Shown here: in pieces, positions 42,601 to 50,100 of the stretch
Position numbering within the stretch: position 1 is the stretch's first letter
Layout of the letters: the number at the start of each line of letters is the position of its first letter
Assembly: GCA_027574665.1 (NCBI GenBank)
Contig: CM050653.1
Span: forward strand, 11,120,664 to 11,184,663
Source: Rhynochetos jubatus
Lineage: Eukaryota; Chordata; Aves; Eurypygiformes; Rhynochetidae
Length of the DNA: 64,000 nt
Reading direction: 5' to 3'
Translations under genes and position numbers: made by a program
The notes under the pieces: generated by a model
What the model saw: the letters and a program-made list of their open reading frames with translations, nothing else
What the model was told of the DNA's origin: nothing
Databases searched by the model: none

Positions 42601-45600
42601 AACTACATCTCATCTTCTTTCTTTCTTCTATTAAATTACAATTAGCTATATCTGGATGTATATATTTATCTTTCTATGTAGAGAAAAGATATAAACAATA
42701 AAATAATAGGGAGAATTTGTGTTTTGTATGTAACCCTACTGTCCAGTTTTACCTTCACATGACTACAGTACTCTGGGTGTGAATCTGGTCTTCTGTCTGG
42801 AACACCATCTGCCTGGGAAACCTAGAGACCATTCCTGCCAAACAGTACTTTACTTTCAACCATAGCTAGAGAGATGCTTGGCTCCAAGGCTTTCAACTTT
42901 TCCTCAGGCCTGTTCTTTGTGCTGGTCCTATCATCACCAGCCCGCAGCTTCTCTGTCAGTCACAACATACTAGCAACAAGAGTTTAAAACACGAGAATGC
43001 ATTGGCTCCCAGTCACACCCAGTGCGTGCCTAGTGCCTGGCACACCTCTCAACATGTTTGCTGCATCTGTGCCTTTAACGCAAAATCTGTGTAAATTCTA
43101 AAATACATATAATTATAAGCACAATACAGACAAATACAGCAAATACAACTGCAACAGAAGGTAAAGGGACATGATCTTGAATAATCCCATTGTCTCTACA
43201 TTACAACTTCTTTTTTCTTACCTTTGTAGTCCACTGGCTTTGCATTCTTTAGAAGTTCCATGCACCTTGTTTCCTCCTTGTGAATCTCCAGCTGAAATCG
43301 GCATTCTGGCTGGACACCATTCACCTGTGTCAACAAACAGGCCAGGGACTTGAGACACAAATTAAAATGCCTTATGAAAGATGCAACTACAAATAATGAG
43401 ACCCACAGCTTTAACTGGCACTGGTTTTGCCCAAGTACGTGCTAGGCATTCTACAGACACAGTGATTACCCGTTTTAGCTTCTCACACATTGACTTATCA
43501 AAACAAAACATCAAAATAATCTACTAGAGCATTCACTAGCTCCTGTAGCATTTTGAGGCAAATCATCATTTACAAGAAACTATTTGACTTTGTAGTGCAT
43601 TCACCAATACTGTTTCATGAGACTGTTCCTCCAGAAAACTGTGAGTTAAACTGAAGCAGGAAAGTAAACACATTCGGTTTTTTTGCTTTTGTAGTAAGTT
43701 GGGAAGCTGAAAGTTTAATATGAATCACAGAACATGAAAACTGATCACACTGCATTCTCTTTTACATGGTAAATTTTGCTATCCTTCCCTTTTCCACCAT
43801 GGAAGTTTTACCTCCTGAATGCCCAGAGCATGATTATTTGTTTCAAGCAAGTGCCACACAGGAAGAAACCCCCACTCCTTTCAAAATAAAAGCACTGTTG
43901 CCTTTACTCGTTTATAGACCTGCCCCCAGTTCCTTGGCTTTCAGAAAGGGTTATTTATGTCCATGGGAAGAGACAGGGATGTGGCAGTACTGGGGACGGG
44001 AACAAGACACTGGGAAGTTGTACTGAAGTCAATTGGATTCACAGGGGCAGCCAGAGCCTAATAGAGAAAGAAACATGCGGAGTCCATATGAGACTGTATG
44101 GGAGAAATGACTGTGGTAGGTGACAAATGGGAAAATAGGAAATGCCACTGGAGCTGTGAGATTCGCTCAAATGAAATAACATCGTAATGAAATAAAATGT
44201 AACCATGCTATACTTCAATCGTCCTCACATCTGTAGTACCAAGAAAAGGGTGGTCTCCCTCCAAGCTTCTTTCTCCCTCTTTTTCTAGGGGACATTTAAT
44301 AACAGCATCTGGTAATAGTATCTGATTCATGACACACACTACTCTTTAAAATGGTAATACTTAAACTGTGATCATGAACCCAGAACATAGGACCCAGAGT
44401 TACTGTTGTTATTCTGCAGTCTCCTATGGGCAAGCTGCTTGCACAGCTTTTAAAAATACAGCGTAATAGATGTAAGCATAACAGCAGGAGCTCTTATAAG
44501 AGCTCATGAAAAACCTGTCTCTTCTCCAAATGTCTAATTTCACCATCTAGAACATAAGATATTTACTGCCTTTTCCCCATCTTTTCTCTATATTGATTAT
44601 TGAAATTATGATTTCAGGGCAGATTTTTTTTTCCTTTTTAAAATGAATTTGTACAGATCCTTAATATAAGTTAGGATTTCTAGCACTTAGAATTGAAAGT
44701 TCACCATCATACTGAAAATATCTGTTTTGTTATGTATTATCTACTTTCCACATTGCTCCCATGTAAAATAAAGTCCCCTGTATACCTAATGTTTTAAATT
44801 GCATTTTCCTTTCACACAACAGATTTTGGATCTTTTTTTCCTCCAATTGCAAACATGCAGTTACTGAGAGCAAATCTACTCATCAGAAAGTATAATTACT
44901 GGGTCTTGGAAAGGGAGGTTCCAGTAAATGCAAATGTTAACTAAATAAGGGGCAAATCAAAGTGGCTACTGCAATTAAGAAACTTGCCAAATAAGCACGA
45001 GAGAGAAGTCCCTTGGAAGGAACTGCAAGTTTCTCAGTCTCTCTAACAGTGCAGGTTACTTTGGGAACATCTATTTGTTAGTACCCAAAGGTAACACATT
45101 ACTTTTCAAAGCTGGGATGCATGCCAAACCATAATATACTTTGTTCTAATACATACACCAGTTTAATTCAGATGTACTTCACCAAGCTAAAGAGATTTAG
45201 AGTTCAAGACTACATCACACTGACCACGTCCCAAAATACACCAAGAACCCCGAAATGGAATTTGAGGGCACTCACCACCTTTCAGAGCTGGTGCTCACCC
45301 ATCTTACCCTGTGCTTTACCAGGGGTAGGTTATCCTTAGTAACCACGGAACACCGAACCCTGTGCACTGTGCTGTGTATCGTGGAGATACACAGTTAGCT
45401 GGAAATCCAGCTAAGGATTCTCTATGTTTTTAGTGGCTTAACAATTTAAGGCATCCAGAACAGCACTTTGACTGCAAAAACATTTATTCTGACAAACTGC
45501 CTACATTTACCTTCAGTATGGTTTCCCAACTATTGGTGGAAATGATCTGTTATGTTAAATTTACAGTAACAGAAAATGGAAGTTATATTTAGAGGGTGGA

Positions 45601-46470
45601 TTTTTGTTTGTTTTTCCTCAATCAAGTTTCCAGCAACATTACAGACTTTCACAAACAGCTGAATAAGCCCTTAAAAAGATAAAGATGCTAAAAGCAGACG
45701 CCCTAAATTTGAAGGCTTTAATATTCCGAATGCTGTGTGTGTTGTTACCCGGCTGCATGCATTGGAGAAGTTACTCATGCGGGGATTTTCCCCGCGTTAG
45801 GACCGACAACGACCCTCAAGACCGTACCGGGGCAGTGCTCTGTGAAAACTCTTCTCAAACTAGCGGTGGCTGCCGGGGGAAAAGTGAGCCGACGACGAAA
45901 AGCCCGGCTCCGGCCCCCCGCCAGCGGCGCTCCGCCAGGGATGCTGCCCCTCCGGGGATGCTGCCCCACCGGGGCGGAGCCGTCCCGGCCCCCAAAGAGC
46001 TCCCGGGCGGCGCCCCCCACCGCCTGTGCCTCCGGCCCGGTTCGCCGCTGCATGCGCGGGCAGGGAGCGTGAAGGGGAGGTGGGCTGGGGGTCCCGGCGG
46101 GGGCAGGAGACCCCTCCCCTGCGAGGTCCGCGCTCGGGGACACCCGGTAAGCGCGAACGGAGGGAGTCACTTGTCTCCTAAGTGCGTGCGGCGGGGCCGA
46201 CATCTCCGCACCTGCTGCGGCTACGGCTGAGCCCTCCGGGCCCGCTCCGGGGAACGGGGGAAGAGGCGAGGCACTCGTCAGCCCGAAGGGGTCCGCACAG
46301 GCACCTCAGGGGCGGGAGCGGCGGGAAGCGCCGGAGGGGTCACCCCGCCCGCGGGCTGGAGGGGCGACTTTTACCCTTCCCCCGGCGGCGTGGCCGGGGA
46401 TGAGCGCGGGGTGACTTACCCGCCCCAGGCTCCAGCAGAGGGAGAGGAGAAGGATCGGCAGGGTCCTCAT
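533..46470 (-). CDS. VIPR2: VIPR2 (VPAC2 receptor), coding exons 1-9, 3' part outside window
   Basis: Vasoactive intestinal peptide receptor 2 is a class B1 seven-helix plasma-membrane receptor. It binds VIP and PACAP and signals mainly through Gs and adenylyl cyclase. The coding join is 46470-46420, 43324-43222, 29280-29173, 25439-25342, 10307-10210, 6211-6070, 3000-2850, 1967-1907, 602-533: 882 nt, 294 codons, no internal stop. Residues 1-17 are the start of the signal peptide. The extracellular domain keeps seven cysteines, the WDNITCW motif and the NIS/NCT glycosylation sequons. TM1 is about 127-150 and TM2 about 162-180. TM3 has C203 (partner C272 in loop 2) and E224 in the class B VEGLY motif. 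TM4 is about 242-263, and TM5 begins near 283. From memory it fits human VIPR2 clearly better than VIPR1, ADCYAP1R1 or SCTR (KNCTS.GWS, VKDD.LYSSS, CWDTN.H). The rest of TM5, TM6, TM7 and the tail should lie left of position 1. Confidence 0.97.
603..1906 (-). other. VIPR2 intron 8
   Basis: 1304 bp between exons 8 and 9, with GTAAGT donor and TTTACAG acceptor. No repeat or ORF that I can support. Confidence 0.9.
1907..1967 (-). CDS. VIPR2: VIPR2 coding exon 8 (TM4)
   Basis: 61 nt: two bases completing G251, residues 252-270, and two bases of G271. The peptide [19 protein letters not shown] is TM4 and the start of extracellular loop 2. W260 is the invariant class B TM4 tryptophan and LEDTG matches VIPR2. 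Acceptor TTTTTCAG; donor GTAAGT. The 61-nt size and phase are normal for this exon in the secretin receptor family. About 8 of 21 residues differ from human VIPR2 as I recall it, more than in exons 6 and 9. Confidence 0.95.
1968..2849 (-). other. VIPR2 intron 7 with a GC-elevated block
   Basis: 882 bp between exons 7 and 8. A segment at about 2560-2800 is clearly richer in G and C than the rest of the intron and has open frames on both strands, but I do not recognise it as an exon or a named repeat. Confidence 0.9.
2850..3000 (-). CDS. VIPR2: VIPR2 coding exon 7 (TM3, ICL2, start of TM4)
   Basis: 151 nt encoding residues 201-250 and the first base of G251. C203 is the conserved TM3 cysteine, bridged to C272 in extracellular loop 2. 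[15 protein letters not shown] is the TM3 core with E224. Intracellular loop 2 is about residues 233-242 ([10 protein letters not shown]), followed by YLLIGW of TM4. Compared with human VIPR2 from memory, about 15 of 50 residues differ, mostly at the TM3 outer end and in ICL2. Acceptor TTTCAG; donor GTAAGA. Confidence 0.97.
3001..6069 (-). other. VIPR2 intron 6
   Basis: 3069 bp between exons 6 and 7. It contains one CR1 3'-end fragment (4318-4512). The rest is AT-rich sequence without recognisable features. Confidence 0.9.
4318..4512 (-). mobile_element. CR1 LINE, 3'-end fragment
   Basis: On the plus strand it opens with ATCATAGAATCACAGAATC, the reverse complement of the short direct repeats that end avian CR1. 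The minus strand encodes a piece of the CR1 ORF2 C-terminus ([23 protein letters not shown]), which corresponds to the usual EHW..LP..V.ESPSLE.FK segment. It is 5'-truncated, as most CR1 copies are, and inserted in intron 6 in the gene's own orientation. Confidence 0.85.
6070..6211 (-). CDS. VIPR2: VIPR2 coding exon 6 (ICL1, TM2, ECL1)
   Basis: 142 nt: one base completing R153, then residues 154-200. It begins with the invariant class B loop [10 protein letters not shown] and continues through TM2 ([17 protein letters not shown], with R173 and K180 in positions important for ligand and activation in this family). It ends in the extracellular loop 1 sequence [17 protein letters not shown]. The [10 protein letters not shown] segment is diagnostic for VIPR2. 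Acceptor TTAG; donor GTAATA, phase 0. Confidence 0.98.
6212..10209 (-). other. VIPR2 intron 5
   Basis: 3998 bp between exons 5 and 6. A CR1 reverse-transcriptase fragment occupies about 8995-9850. The 137-codon open frame at 6918-7331 has no recognisable domain and looks like chance in AT-rich DNA. Confidence 0.9.
8995..9850 (-). mobile_element. CR1 LINE, reverse-transcriptase fragment
   Basis: Minus-strand peptides match CR1 ORF2 reverse transcriptase: [15 protein letters not shown], then [18 protein letters not shown], the catalytic-box variant FSDDTKLSG (family usually FADDTKLGG), and [12 protein letters not shown]. The coding match is broken by frame changes between about 9350 and 9650, so it is a decayed pseudogene. 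CR1 resemblance stops near 8995, so the 3' part of the element is missing. Sequence up to about 9850 still resembles the upstream RT region, so both limits are approximate. Confidence 0.9.
10210..10307 (-). CDS. VIPR2: VIPR2 coding exon 5 (TM1)
   Basis: 98 nt encoding residues 121-152 and two bases of R153. The peptide [19 protein letters not shown] followed by SIILCLFR is TM1 with the class B YTLG.S.SL signature. Acceptor TGCAG; donor GTATGT. The two-base overhang AG joins A of exon 6 to give the conserved R of [10 protein letters not shown] at the TM1/intracellular-loop-1 boundary. Confidence 0.97.
11705..11721. repeat. Poly-T run
   Basis: Seventeen consecutive T in intron 4, with no recognisable retroposon body next to it. 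Confidence 0.9.
13671..14278 (+). mobile_element. Solo LTR, avian endogenous retrovirus (ERVL-like)
   Basis: A GC-richer block in intron 4 begins TGTATTGGGTTTGTGTGG and ends in ...CCATGACA, typical TG...CA LTR termini. It shares its start, its middle (CTCCTGTGGGAGGGACCCCA and following) and its end with the element at 30413-31375. AACC occurs on both flanks, compatible with an imperfect target duplication. No internal retroviral region adjoins it, so it is a solo LTR fossil. The family assignment (class III, ERVL-like) is from memory of similar bird LTRs. Confidence 0.75.
15949..16511 (-). mobile_element. Solo LTR, avian endogenous retrovirus, with 5-bp target duplication
   Basis: Flanked by a perfect GTTTT duplication (15944-15948 and 16512-16516), it runs from TGTCATGGC to ...CCAGCACA. 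It matches a widespread bird LTR that I recognise: the CATGACGT..ATGG.ATG.AAT stretch, TCCCTTTGGTCAGTTTGG, and CTGTGTCCCCTCCCAGCTTC. In that family the sense orientation, judged by its TATA-like and polyadenylation-signal positions, is the minus strand here. Solo LTR fossil with both ends present. A 5-bp duplication suits ERVL. Confidence 0.85.
22985..23033. repeat. AT-rich simple sequence
   Basis: Degenerate ATATAAATA-type simple sequence in intron 4. Confidence 0.75.
25342..25439 (-). CDS. VIPR2: VIPR2 coding exon 4 (end of ectodomain)
   Basis: 98 nt: two bases completing G88, then residues 89-120. [12 protein letters not shown] carries two overlapping-region N-glycosylation sequons (NIS, NCT) and C93; STCGY carries C110, the last ectodomain cysteine. 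It is followed by an acidic linker (NDYEDDYK) before TM1. Acceptor TTACAG; donor GTAGGA, phase 0. KNCTS.GWS is characteristic of VIPR2 relative to VIPR1 and PAC1. Confidence 0.97.
25440..29172 (-). other. VIPR2 intron 3
   Basis: 3733 bp between exons 3 and 4. AT-rich. The only local structure I see is a 30-bp tandem duplication at 28478-28537. Confidence 0.9.
28478..28537. repeat. 30-bp tandem duplication
   Basis: Two adjacent 30-bp units (28478-28507 and 28508-28537) match at 28 of 30 positions; each contains CTGCATTTTGAGATAC. Intronic (intron 3); likely a slippage product. Confidence 0.9.
29173..29280 (-). CDS. VIPR2: VIPR2 coding exon 3 (hormone-binding domain core)
   Basis: 108 nt covering residues 52 (split) to 87 plus one base of codon 88. 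It holds the class B ectodomain core: C53, the WDNITCW motif with an NIT sequon and C62, then [12 protein letters not shown] with C76. These cysteines form the conserved disulphides together with C38, C93 and C110. Acceptor TTTCAG, donor GTATTT. The [10 protein letters not shown] and [12 protein letters not shown] strings are nearly identical to human VIPR2 as I recall it. Confidence 0.97.
30142..30185. repeat. 22-bp perfect tandem duplication
   Basis: Two identical 22-bp units (30142-30163, 30164-30185), each ATTATTAGAAAGTATGAGGG plus AC. Perfect identity suggests a recent event. It lies about 230 bp from the LTR at 30413. Confidence 0.95.
30413..31375 (+). mobile_element. Solo LTR, same family as 13671-14278, longer form
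   Basis: Flanked by a 5-bp direct repeat CTTGG (30408-30412 and 31376-31380). It begins like the 13671 element (TTGGGTTTGTGTGG, then GGCTCCTGTGAGAAACTGCT) and ends ...CCTAATCCACGACA. It is about 350 bp longer because of an internal section with imperfect repeated units near 30773, 30851 and 30941. No internal retroviral genes adjoin it. Fossil element; its relative age is not measurable by eye. Confidence 0.8.
32146..32183 (+). repeat. G-run tract, possible quadruplex
   Basis: Four runs of three or more G (32146-32148, 32157-32159, 32170-32172, 32178-32183) separated by T-rich spacers of 8, 10 and 5 bases, followed by long T runs. For VIPR2 the G-rich strand is the template strand. Quadruplex formation is only a possibility given the long loops. 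Confidence 0.45.
32296..32490 (-). mobile_element. Old CR1 LINE fragment
   Basis: The plus strand reads AAGCTAAACAAGCCCAGCTTTC, then AGGACCCCAAAACTGAACACAATACT and CAGTCTCACAAGAGCCAAATAGA. These correspond in order to the reverse complement of the CR1 ORF2 3' region (the family's usual GAACTG.ACACAGTACTCC..GTGTG.CCTCACAAGAGC.GAGTAGA). Considerably diverged, so an older copy than the one at 50842. Confidence 0.75.
33032..33072. repeat. Scrap of ancient sauropsid interspersed repeat
   Basis: CCTTTGAAGTCAATGGAACT followed by TTAAACATGCTCAGGTGC resembles a motif I know as widespread in turtle, crocodile and bird genomes (TTGAAGTCAATGGGACT..AAGCA.ATGCTTAAGTGC). Short and diverged; the family name is uncertain. 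Confidence 0.4.
36435..36835. repeat. Unidentified GC-rich island in intron 2
   Basis: About 400 bp of abruptly GC-rich, CpG-poor sequence within AT-rich intron 2. It is full of CCTGGCC, CAGGCC and GGGCCCTG variants and has sharp edges. It is unlike the flanks and looks like an inserted repeat or a decayed LTR. I cannot assign it to a family. Its open frames on both strands reflect base composition. Confidence 0.45.
43222..43324 (-). CDS. VIPR2: VIPR2 coding exon 2 (N-terminal ectodomain)
   Basis: 103 nt encoding residues 18-51 plus the first base of codon 52. It contains PEC (C25) and TRC (C38), the first two ectodomain cysteines, in a helix-forming stretch with the PECRFQLEI and EET.C motifs shared with human VIPR2. 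Acceptor ACACAG precedes 43324; donor GTAAGA follows 43222. It enters in phase 0 and leaves after one base, which matches exon 3. This part of the ectodomain contributes to peptide-hormone capture in class B receptors. Confidence 0.95.
43325..46419 (-). other. VIPR2 intron 1
   Basis: 3095 bp between exons 1 and 2. The 5' part (above about 45775) belongs to the CpG island; the remainder is AT-rich without recognisable repeats. Confidence 0.9.
46420..46470 (-). CDS. VIPR2: VIPR2 coding exon 1 (start codon, signal peptide)
   Basis: Encodes residues 1-17, [17 protein letters not shown], a short leucine-rich hydrophobic segment typical of a class B receptor signal peptide. It aligns with my recollection of the human start (MRTLL...). 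The ATG at 46470-46468 has a purine (G) at -3. The donor after 46420 is GTAAGT, phase 0. The frame stays open upstream to about 46659 but contains no in-frame ATG there, which supports this start. The exon lies inside a CpG island. The 5' UTR extent cannot be seen. Confidence 0.93.
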
Positions 46471-46571
46471 GCCAGCCGAGAGCCGGGGCCGGCGGGCTCG
46501 GCTGCCCCGCGCCGCTCCGCGGGCCCCTTCGGAAGGCGGCGAGCAGGAGCCGGGTCCCGCCGCGGCACCAT
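46467..46571 (-). promoter_or_regulatory. Upstream ORF overlapping the VIPR2 start (ATGA)
   Basis: An ATG at 46571-46569 opens a 34-codon frame (starting MVPRRDPAPARR) that ends in TGA at 46469-46467. This TGA shares two bases with the VIPR2 ATG at 46470-46468, so the junction reads ATGA. If the transcript starts above 46571, ribosomes would meet this ATG first (C at -3, G at +4: a middling context) and terminate exactly at the receptor start. That arrangement permits reinitiation or leaky scanning control. The peptide is Arg/Pro/Ala-rich and probably not functional itself. The reading frame is certain; its inclusion in the mRNA is not shown. Confidence 0.5.
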
Positions 46572-46606
46572 AGGGCCCGGGGGCCGCTGCCGGGGGGCCG
46601 AGCCGA

Positions 46607-46620
46607 GCCCCCCGCCCCGC
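46607..46620 (-). promoter_or_regulatory. GC box cluster upstream of VIPR2 ATG
   Basis: On the minus strand this reads as two adjoining GGGGCGG-type elements about 140 bp upstream of the start codon, the form bound by Sp1/KLF factors. In a CpG island such matches are common by chance, so the specific role is inferred. Confidence 0.4.
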
Positions 46621-47195
46621 AGGCGGCCTCCGCCCTGCGGCTGTGGGCGGCTCCCGCACCTGCCCCCGGCCACCTCCCTCCCGCCGCTCCAGCGGCTCTC
46701 AGCTCCCGGCCCGACTGAGTCCCTGCCCGCCGCCGCCTCTCAGCGCTCAGCTCCTCCTCTAGATCCCGGCTCCCTTCCCTCCCGCTGCTCCTCAGCCCCT
46801 CTCCTCGGCTTCCTTTTCTCCTCCTCCCTCTCCCTGCCGCGGTCGCTCCCCCCATAAGAGACGCAAGTCGTTCCCCTCCGTCGGGACGCCCCCGCTCATC
46901 CCGGCGGCCCGCAGGTGCTTCCCGCCATCCCGGGATACAGCCGGGTTGCGGACGGCATTTATCGCGCTCTGCCCACCTCCAGGTGCTGGAGAAGCCACCG
47001 CTTCTCCTGCGTACACAGCAGGGGAGCCTGGGCGCCCGTCCCGACACCACACCGGTGCCAGCAGTGGGATAGTGGGATGCCTTCGGCCCGTTAAGGTAAT
47101 CAAGCACGGTCCCCGCAAGCCAGACACACGCCACACACCCACCCACCCCAGATGTCCGGTAGGTGAGGTGGTCCCTGGCAGGGTCAATCTTATAA

Positions 47196-50100
47196 CTGGG
47201 CATATCAGCAGCAGTTACAAAATCTTTCTTCCCCCCGAGTTGGTTTTGTTTTTTTTTTTTAAGGACTCAGTAAAGGACCAACAGTTTAAGGTAACTCCAT
47301 ATTATCACCTGGCAGTTTACACCAGGCGTGGATCTTGTGTTGCCTCACAAGGCATATAAAATATGTAATGAAGTGACATTTATGTTAGTCCATGCCTTTT
47401 CTTACAGAAAAAGCAGAGTTTATATGCTAGCATTTAGCTGAGAATGAGAGTAAGTTAGAGTTGTCTTTCCACAACCTTATATGTGGTGTAATTTAAGTAT
47501 TATGAGTTAAAAAGGACTGAGCAGGCAACATCAAACTCTCCTAAATAGCCTTATGGCATCTGAGCTGTAAGCAAAACAAGGACACTTCTAGGAAAAAGCT
47601 GATGAGAATTTTCATCTTTTTCAATGCATTTGCAGAATTTTTTTTTTTATATATTGAGAAGAAAGACCTGATTATAACCTCTGTGATATCCGTAAAAAGA
47701 AATACTACAAACCATAATAAGCAGTGTTAGAGCCTGCGTGCTGAGACCAGAGGGAAACATTAATGTAGAGAGAAAAAATTCTTGTAGGATGGCATATGAT
47801 CAAGTAATGACAGTATTTTAATTACAACAGAAAATAGTACCCCTTTGCATTGACTTTGATGTGTATGTCACAGATGGACTGAAATGCCACATTGCACCTA
47901 CTTCTAAAACAGCTGAACTGGAGAAGAACCTGGTTATGCTGTTAGCTCTGAGATTCCCGGGAAATTTCCTTTGGAAATGGAGAATTGCACAGTGCGACCC
48001 CCCTGATGCCTGAGACCAGTGTCCAAGATTCCTCTTAGAGCTACTGGTTATTGATACACACGTCTGGGGTGTTCTTAGCAATTTCTTAAGAGCTGAGGTC
48101 TTTCCAAAATAACAATCTCAAACCTGTTTCTCTAATGTGGCATTTTACAGGAATGTGATGTCTTATCATTATTGCAAGGCTTTAGGAAAAATCCTGTCTT
48201 CCCTCTCTTTCGAAGTTATTTCTTGCTCTTTGCAATGACTGGCATCCTGCTAAGAAAGCACTCTTTAAATCCAGTCACTTCCATGAGTGAAATTTATACA
48301 TTTCAAAGCTCTTCAAGCAGAGCACCCAACAGCAGTCCCTTCGCAGAGGAGCTGTCAGGCAGACTGTCCACCAGCCGGACTGCCCCAGCGGCTGAGGACA
48401 CAAGAGTTGCCAGACACCAAAACCCAGTGTTTGATTCTTCAAGCAAATGATTCATTAAGCTGTTGAAGCTGAGTAGCCTGGGAAACCAATTAACAAATTA
48501 GTGTTAACATGCTGTGTAGAAACAGTCTTGGGAACTGTCATCATTATTCCTTCTGTGGAATGACAGAAGCTAGAATCTTGGATAGTAGGCAGACCGTGGG
48601 TCCCAGAACTGGCAAAGAAGTTTTGAAACTTGTGTTGGTTCTATCAGCTGATTGTCCAGTCAGATTTTTGTGATGATTTGTTTTCAGTGAGTCAGCATGT
48701 TAAGGCAAAAAGAAAAATCATCAGTTATTTCTCAACCATTTCTTCTGTCGCTGTTCCCAGTGACTTTTTGACATGAAAGAGACACCAGATGAAAGAGATG
48801 CATTAAATACTAACATTTTTGTTTAGATGTAGCTAAGTGCTTTTTTTTTTTTTGAAAAAAATACAGGTTACTGATGGATGAAGCCCAGAAAATGGGGTTC
48901 AAGTTCTTTTCACTAAAACATAGCACAGTTCAGTGCCCTGTTATTACAGATGTAGAGAGGAAAAAAAAAAAAGAACAAGAATGAAACTAAACCAGCTGTT
49001 GATATATAGGGATATATACAAATGAGACTGATACTTTTATGCAGCAAAGAATTTATAGGGTTATGAAGGAACCAAGGAGTCATATAAATTTAGACAATCG
49101 GTATAGATTTGATGCTGTTTCCAAGACTGTTCTGTCAAATTCAAAGGGAAGAACAAAGAGAGAGATTTTGTCGAGGTATCCACAAGCCACAGAAAGACTG
49201 CACAGACATGGAGTAAAAGGATGGAGTCCAAACACAGAGAGAAATTCATACCCTCTTCACAGTAGAAGTGGTAGAAAAGTAAATGCGGTTTGATTAAAAT
49301 AGATATTATTTTTAATCAGCAGAGCCTAGGTGTTACAGAGACAGCAGTAGAAGTGAAAATGGGAAGTTCAGCAGCAGGTAATGGACCTAGTGGTAAGAAG
49401 TGCCAAGGTACTGCCAGTTTTCTGCTCCCATGGCACATGCAGGAGCCAAAAGGTTTGCTCTGATTCCAGCTGTTAGAAAATCCACCTCCCAAGAAGTTAC
49501 GTGCCAGTAGAGTTGTAAGTAACAAGTACCTTCTGCCTAGCCATCTGTCTCTTTAGAGTCCTTTGATACACAGTGTTGGCAATAAGTAGCTGATGTGATT
49601 TTGGTCAGGCTCATGGAGAAGCAGCTGACAGCTTTCCATGATGAAGTAATGACATCAATCCCCTTTGAGCTGAATCCTTATTTAAATTATTTGTGGAGTT
49701 CAAGGTGTTTTGACAATTTGTATTCTATCCACAAATCATCTTCTTGTCATGTGTAAAGACTAAAAAAACATTGGTTTCATTGTTTAAAATGATATTTTCT
49801 TTTGTTCAATCATCTAACAATTGTAATTTGCACGATGCATAACATACAGTTGCTAAAAATACCTGAACCACATGAAAAACTTAGGATTTCCCTCAACGCA
49901 TGTGTACAAGCCATCTTGGACATTGTGCCTCTTTCAAGCGTGGCTATCTCTTGAGCTGCTCCAGGTATTTCACATTTTGAATCCTGTTTTCAAGACCACA
50001 GAGATATTTTTTGCTTTCACTCTGTGCATAACGCTGTACTAAGTCTCATTCTAAAGGGATGCTCTTCCTAAGTCTTCACACTTAGTGATGACACTAGGTC

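Larger units (their letters stand above)
29281..43221 (-). other. VIPR2 intron 2
   Basis: 13941 bp between exons 2 and 3. Contains a 22-bp tandem duplication (30142-30185), a solo LTR (30413-31375), a CR1 fragment (32296-32490), a G-run tract (32146-32183), an ancient repeat scrap (33032-33072), a GC-rich island (36435-36835) and A runs at 30002-30017 and 39767-39782. The 148-codon open frame at 37687-38133 resembles nothing I know. From 38.2 to 43.2 kb I see nothing else. Confidence 0.9.
45775..47195 (-). promoter_or_regulatory. CpG island and presumed VIPR2 promoter
   Basis: A sharp block of GC- and CpG-dense sequence contrasts with the AT-rich surroundings. It is densest from about 45890 to 46950 and surrounds the VIPR2 start codon at 46470. 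It contains several GC boxes (for example around 46309-46317 and 46607-46620) and no evident TATA box at a suitable distance upstream. CpG-island, TATA-less promoters are usual for receptor genes of this family. The transcription start is inferred to lie a short way above 46470 but cannot be placed. Long ORFs in several frames here reflect GC bias. Confidence 0.8.

Noticed and set aside
45685-46230. 181-codon plus-strand open frame in the CpG island
   Set aside because: GC-bias artefact opposite VIPR2 intron 1 and promoter DNA; overlapping open frames occur in other phases and no domain is visible.
46467-46659. N-terminal extension of VIPR2 in the main frame up to 46659
   Set aside because: The frame is open but begins with GTG, not ATG, and would bury the signal peptide. 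MRTL at 46470 fits the family.
46340-47203. 287-codon open frame on the minus strand across the CpG island
   Set aside because: Composition is Arg/Gly/Pro/Ala-rich, as expected of random GC-rich DNA. It runs out of frame through the VIPR2 first exon and shows no domain.
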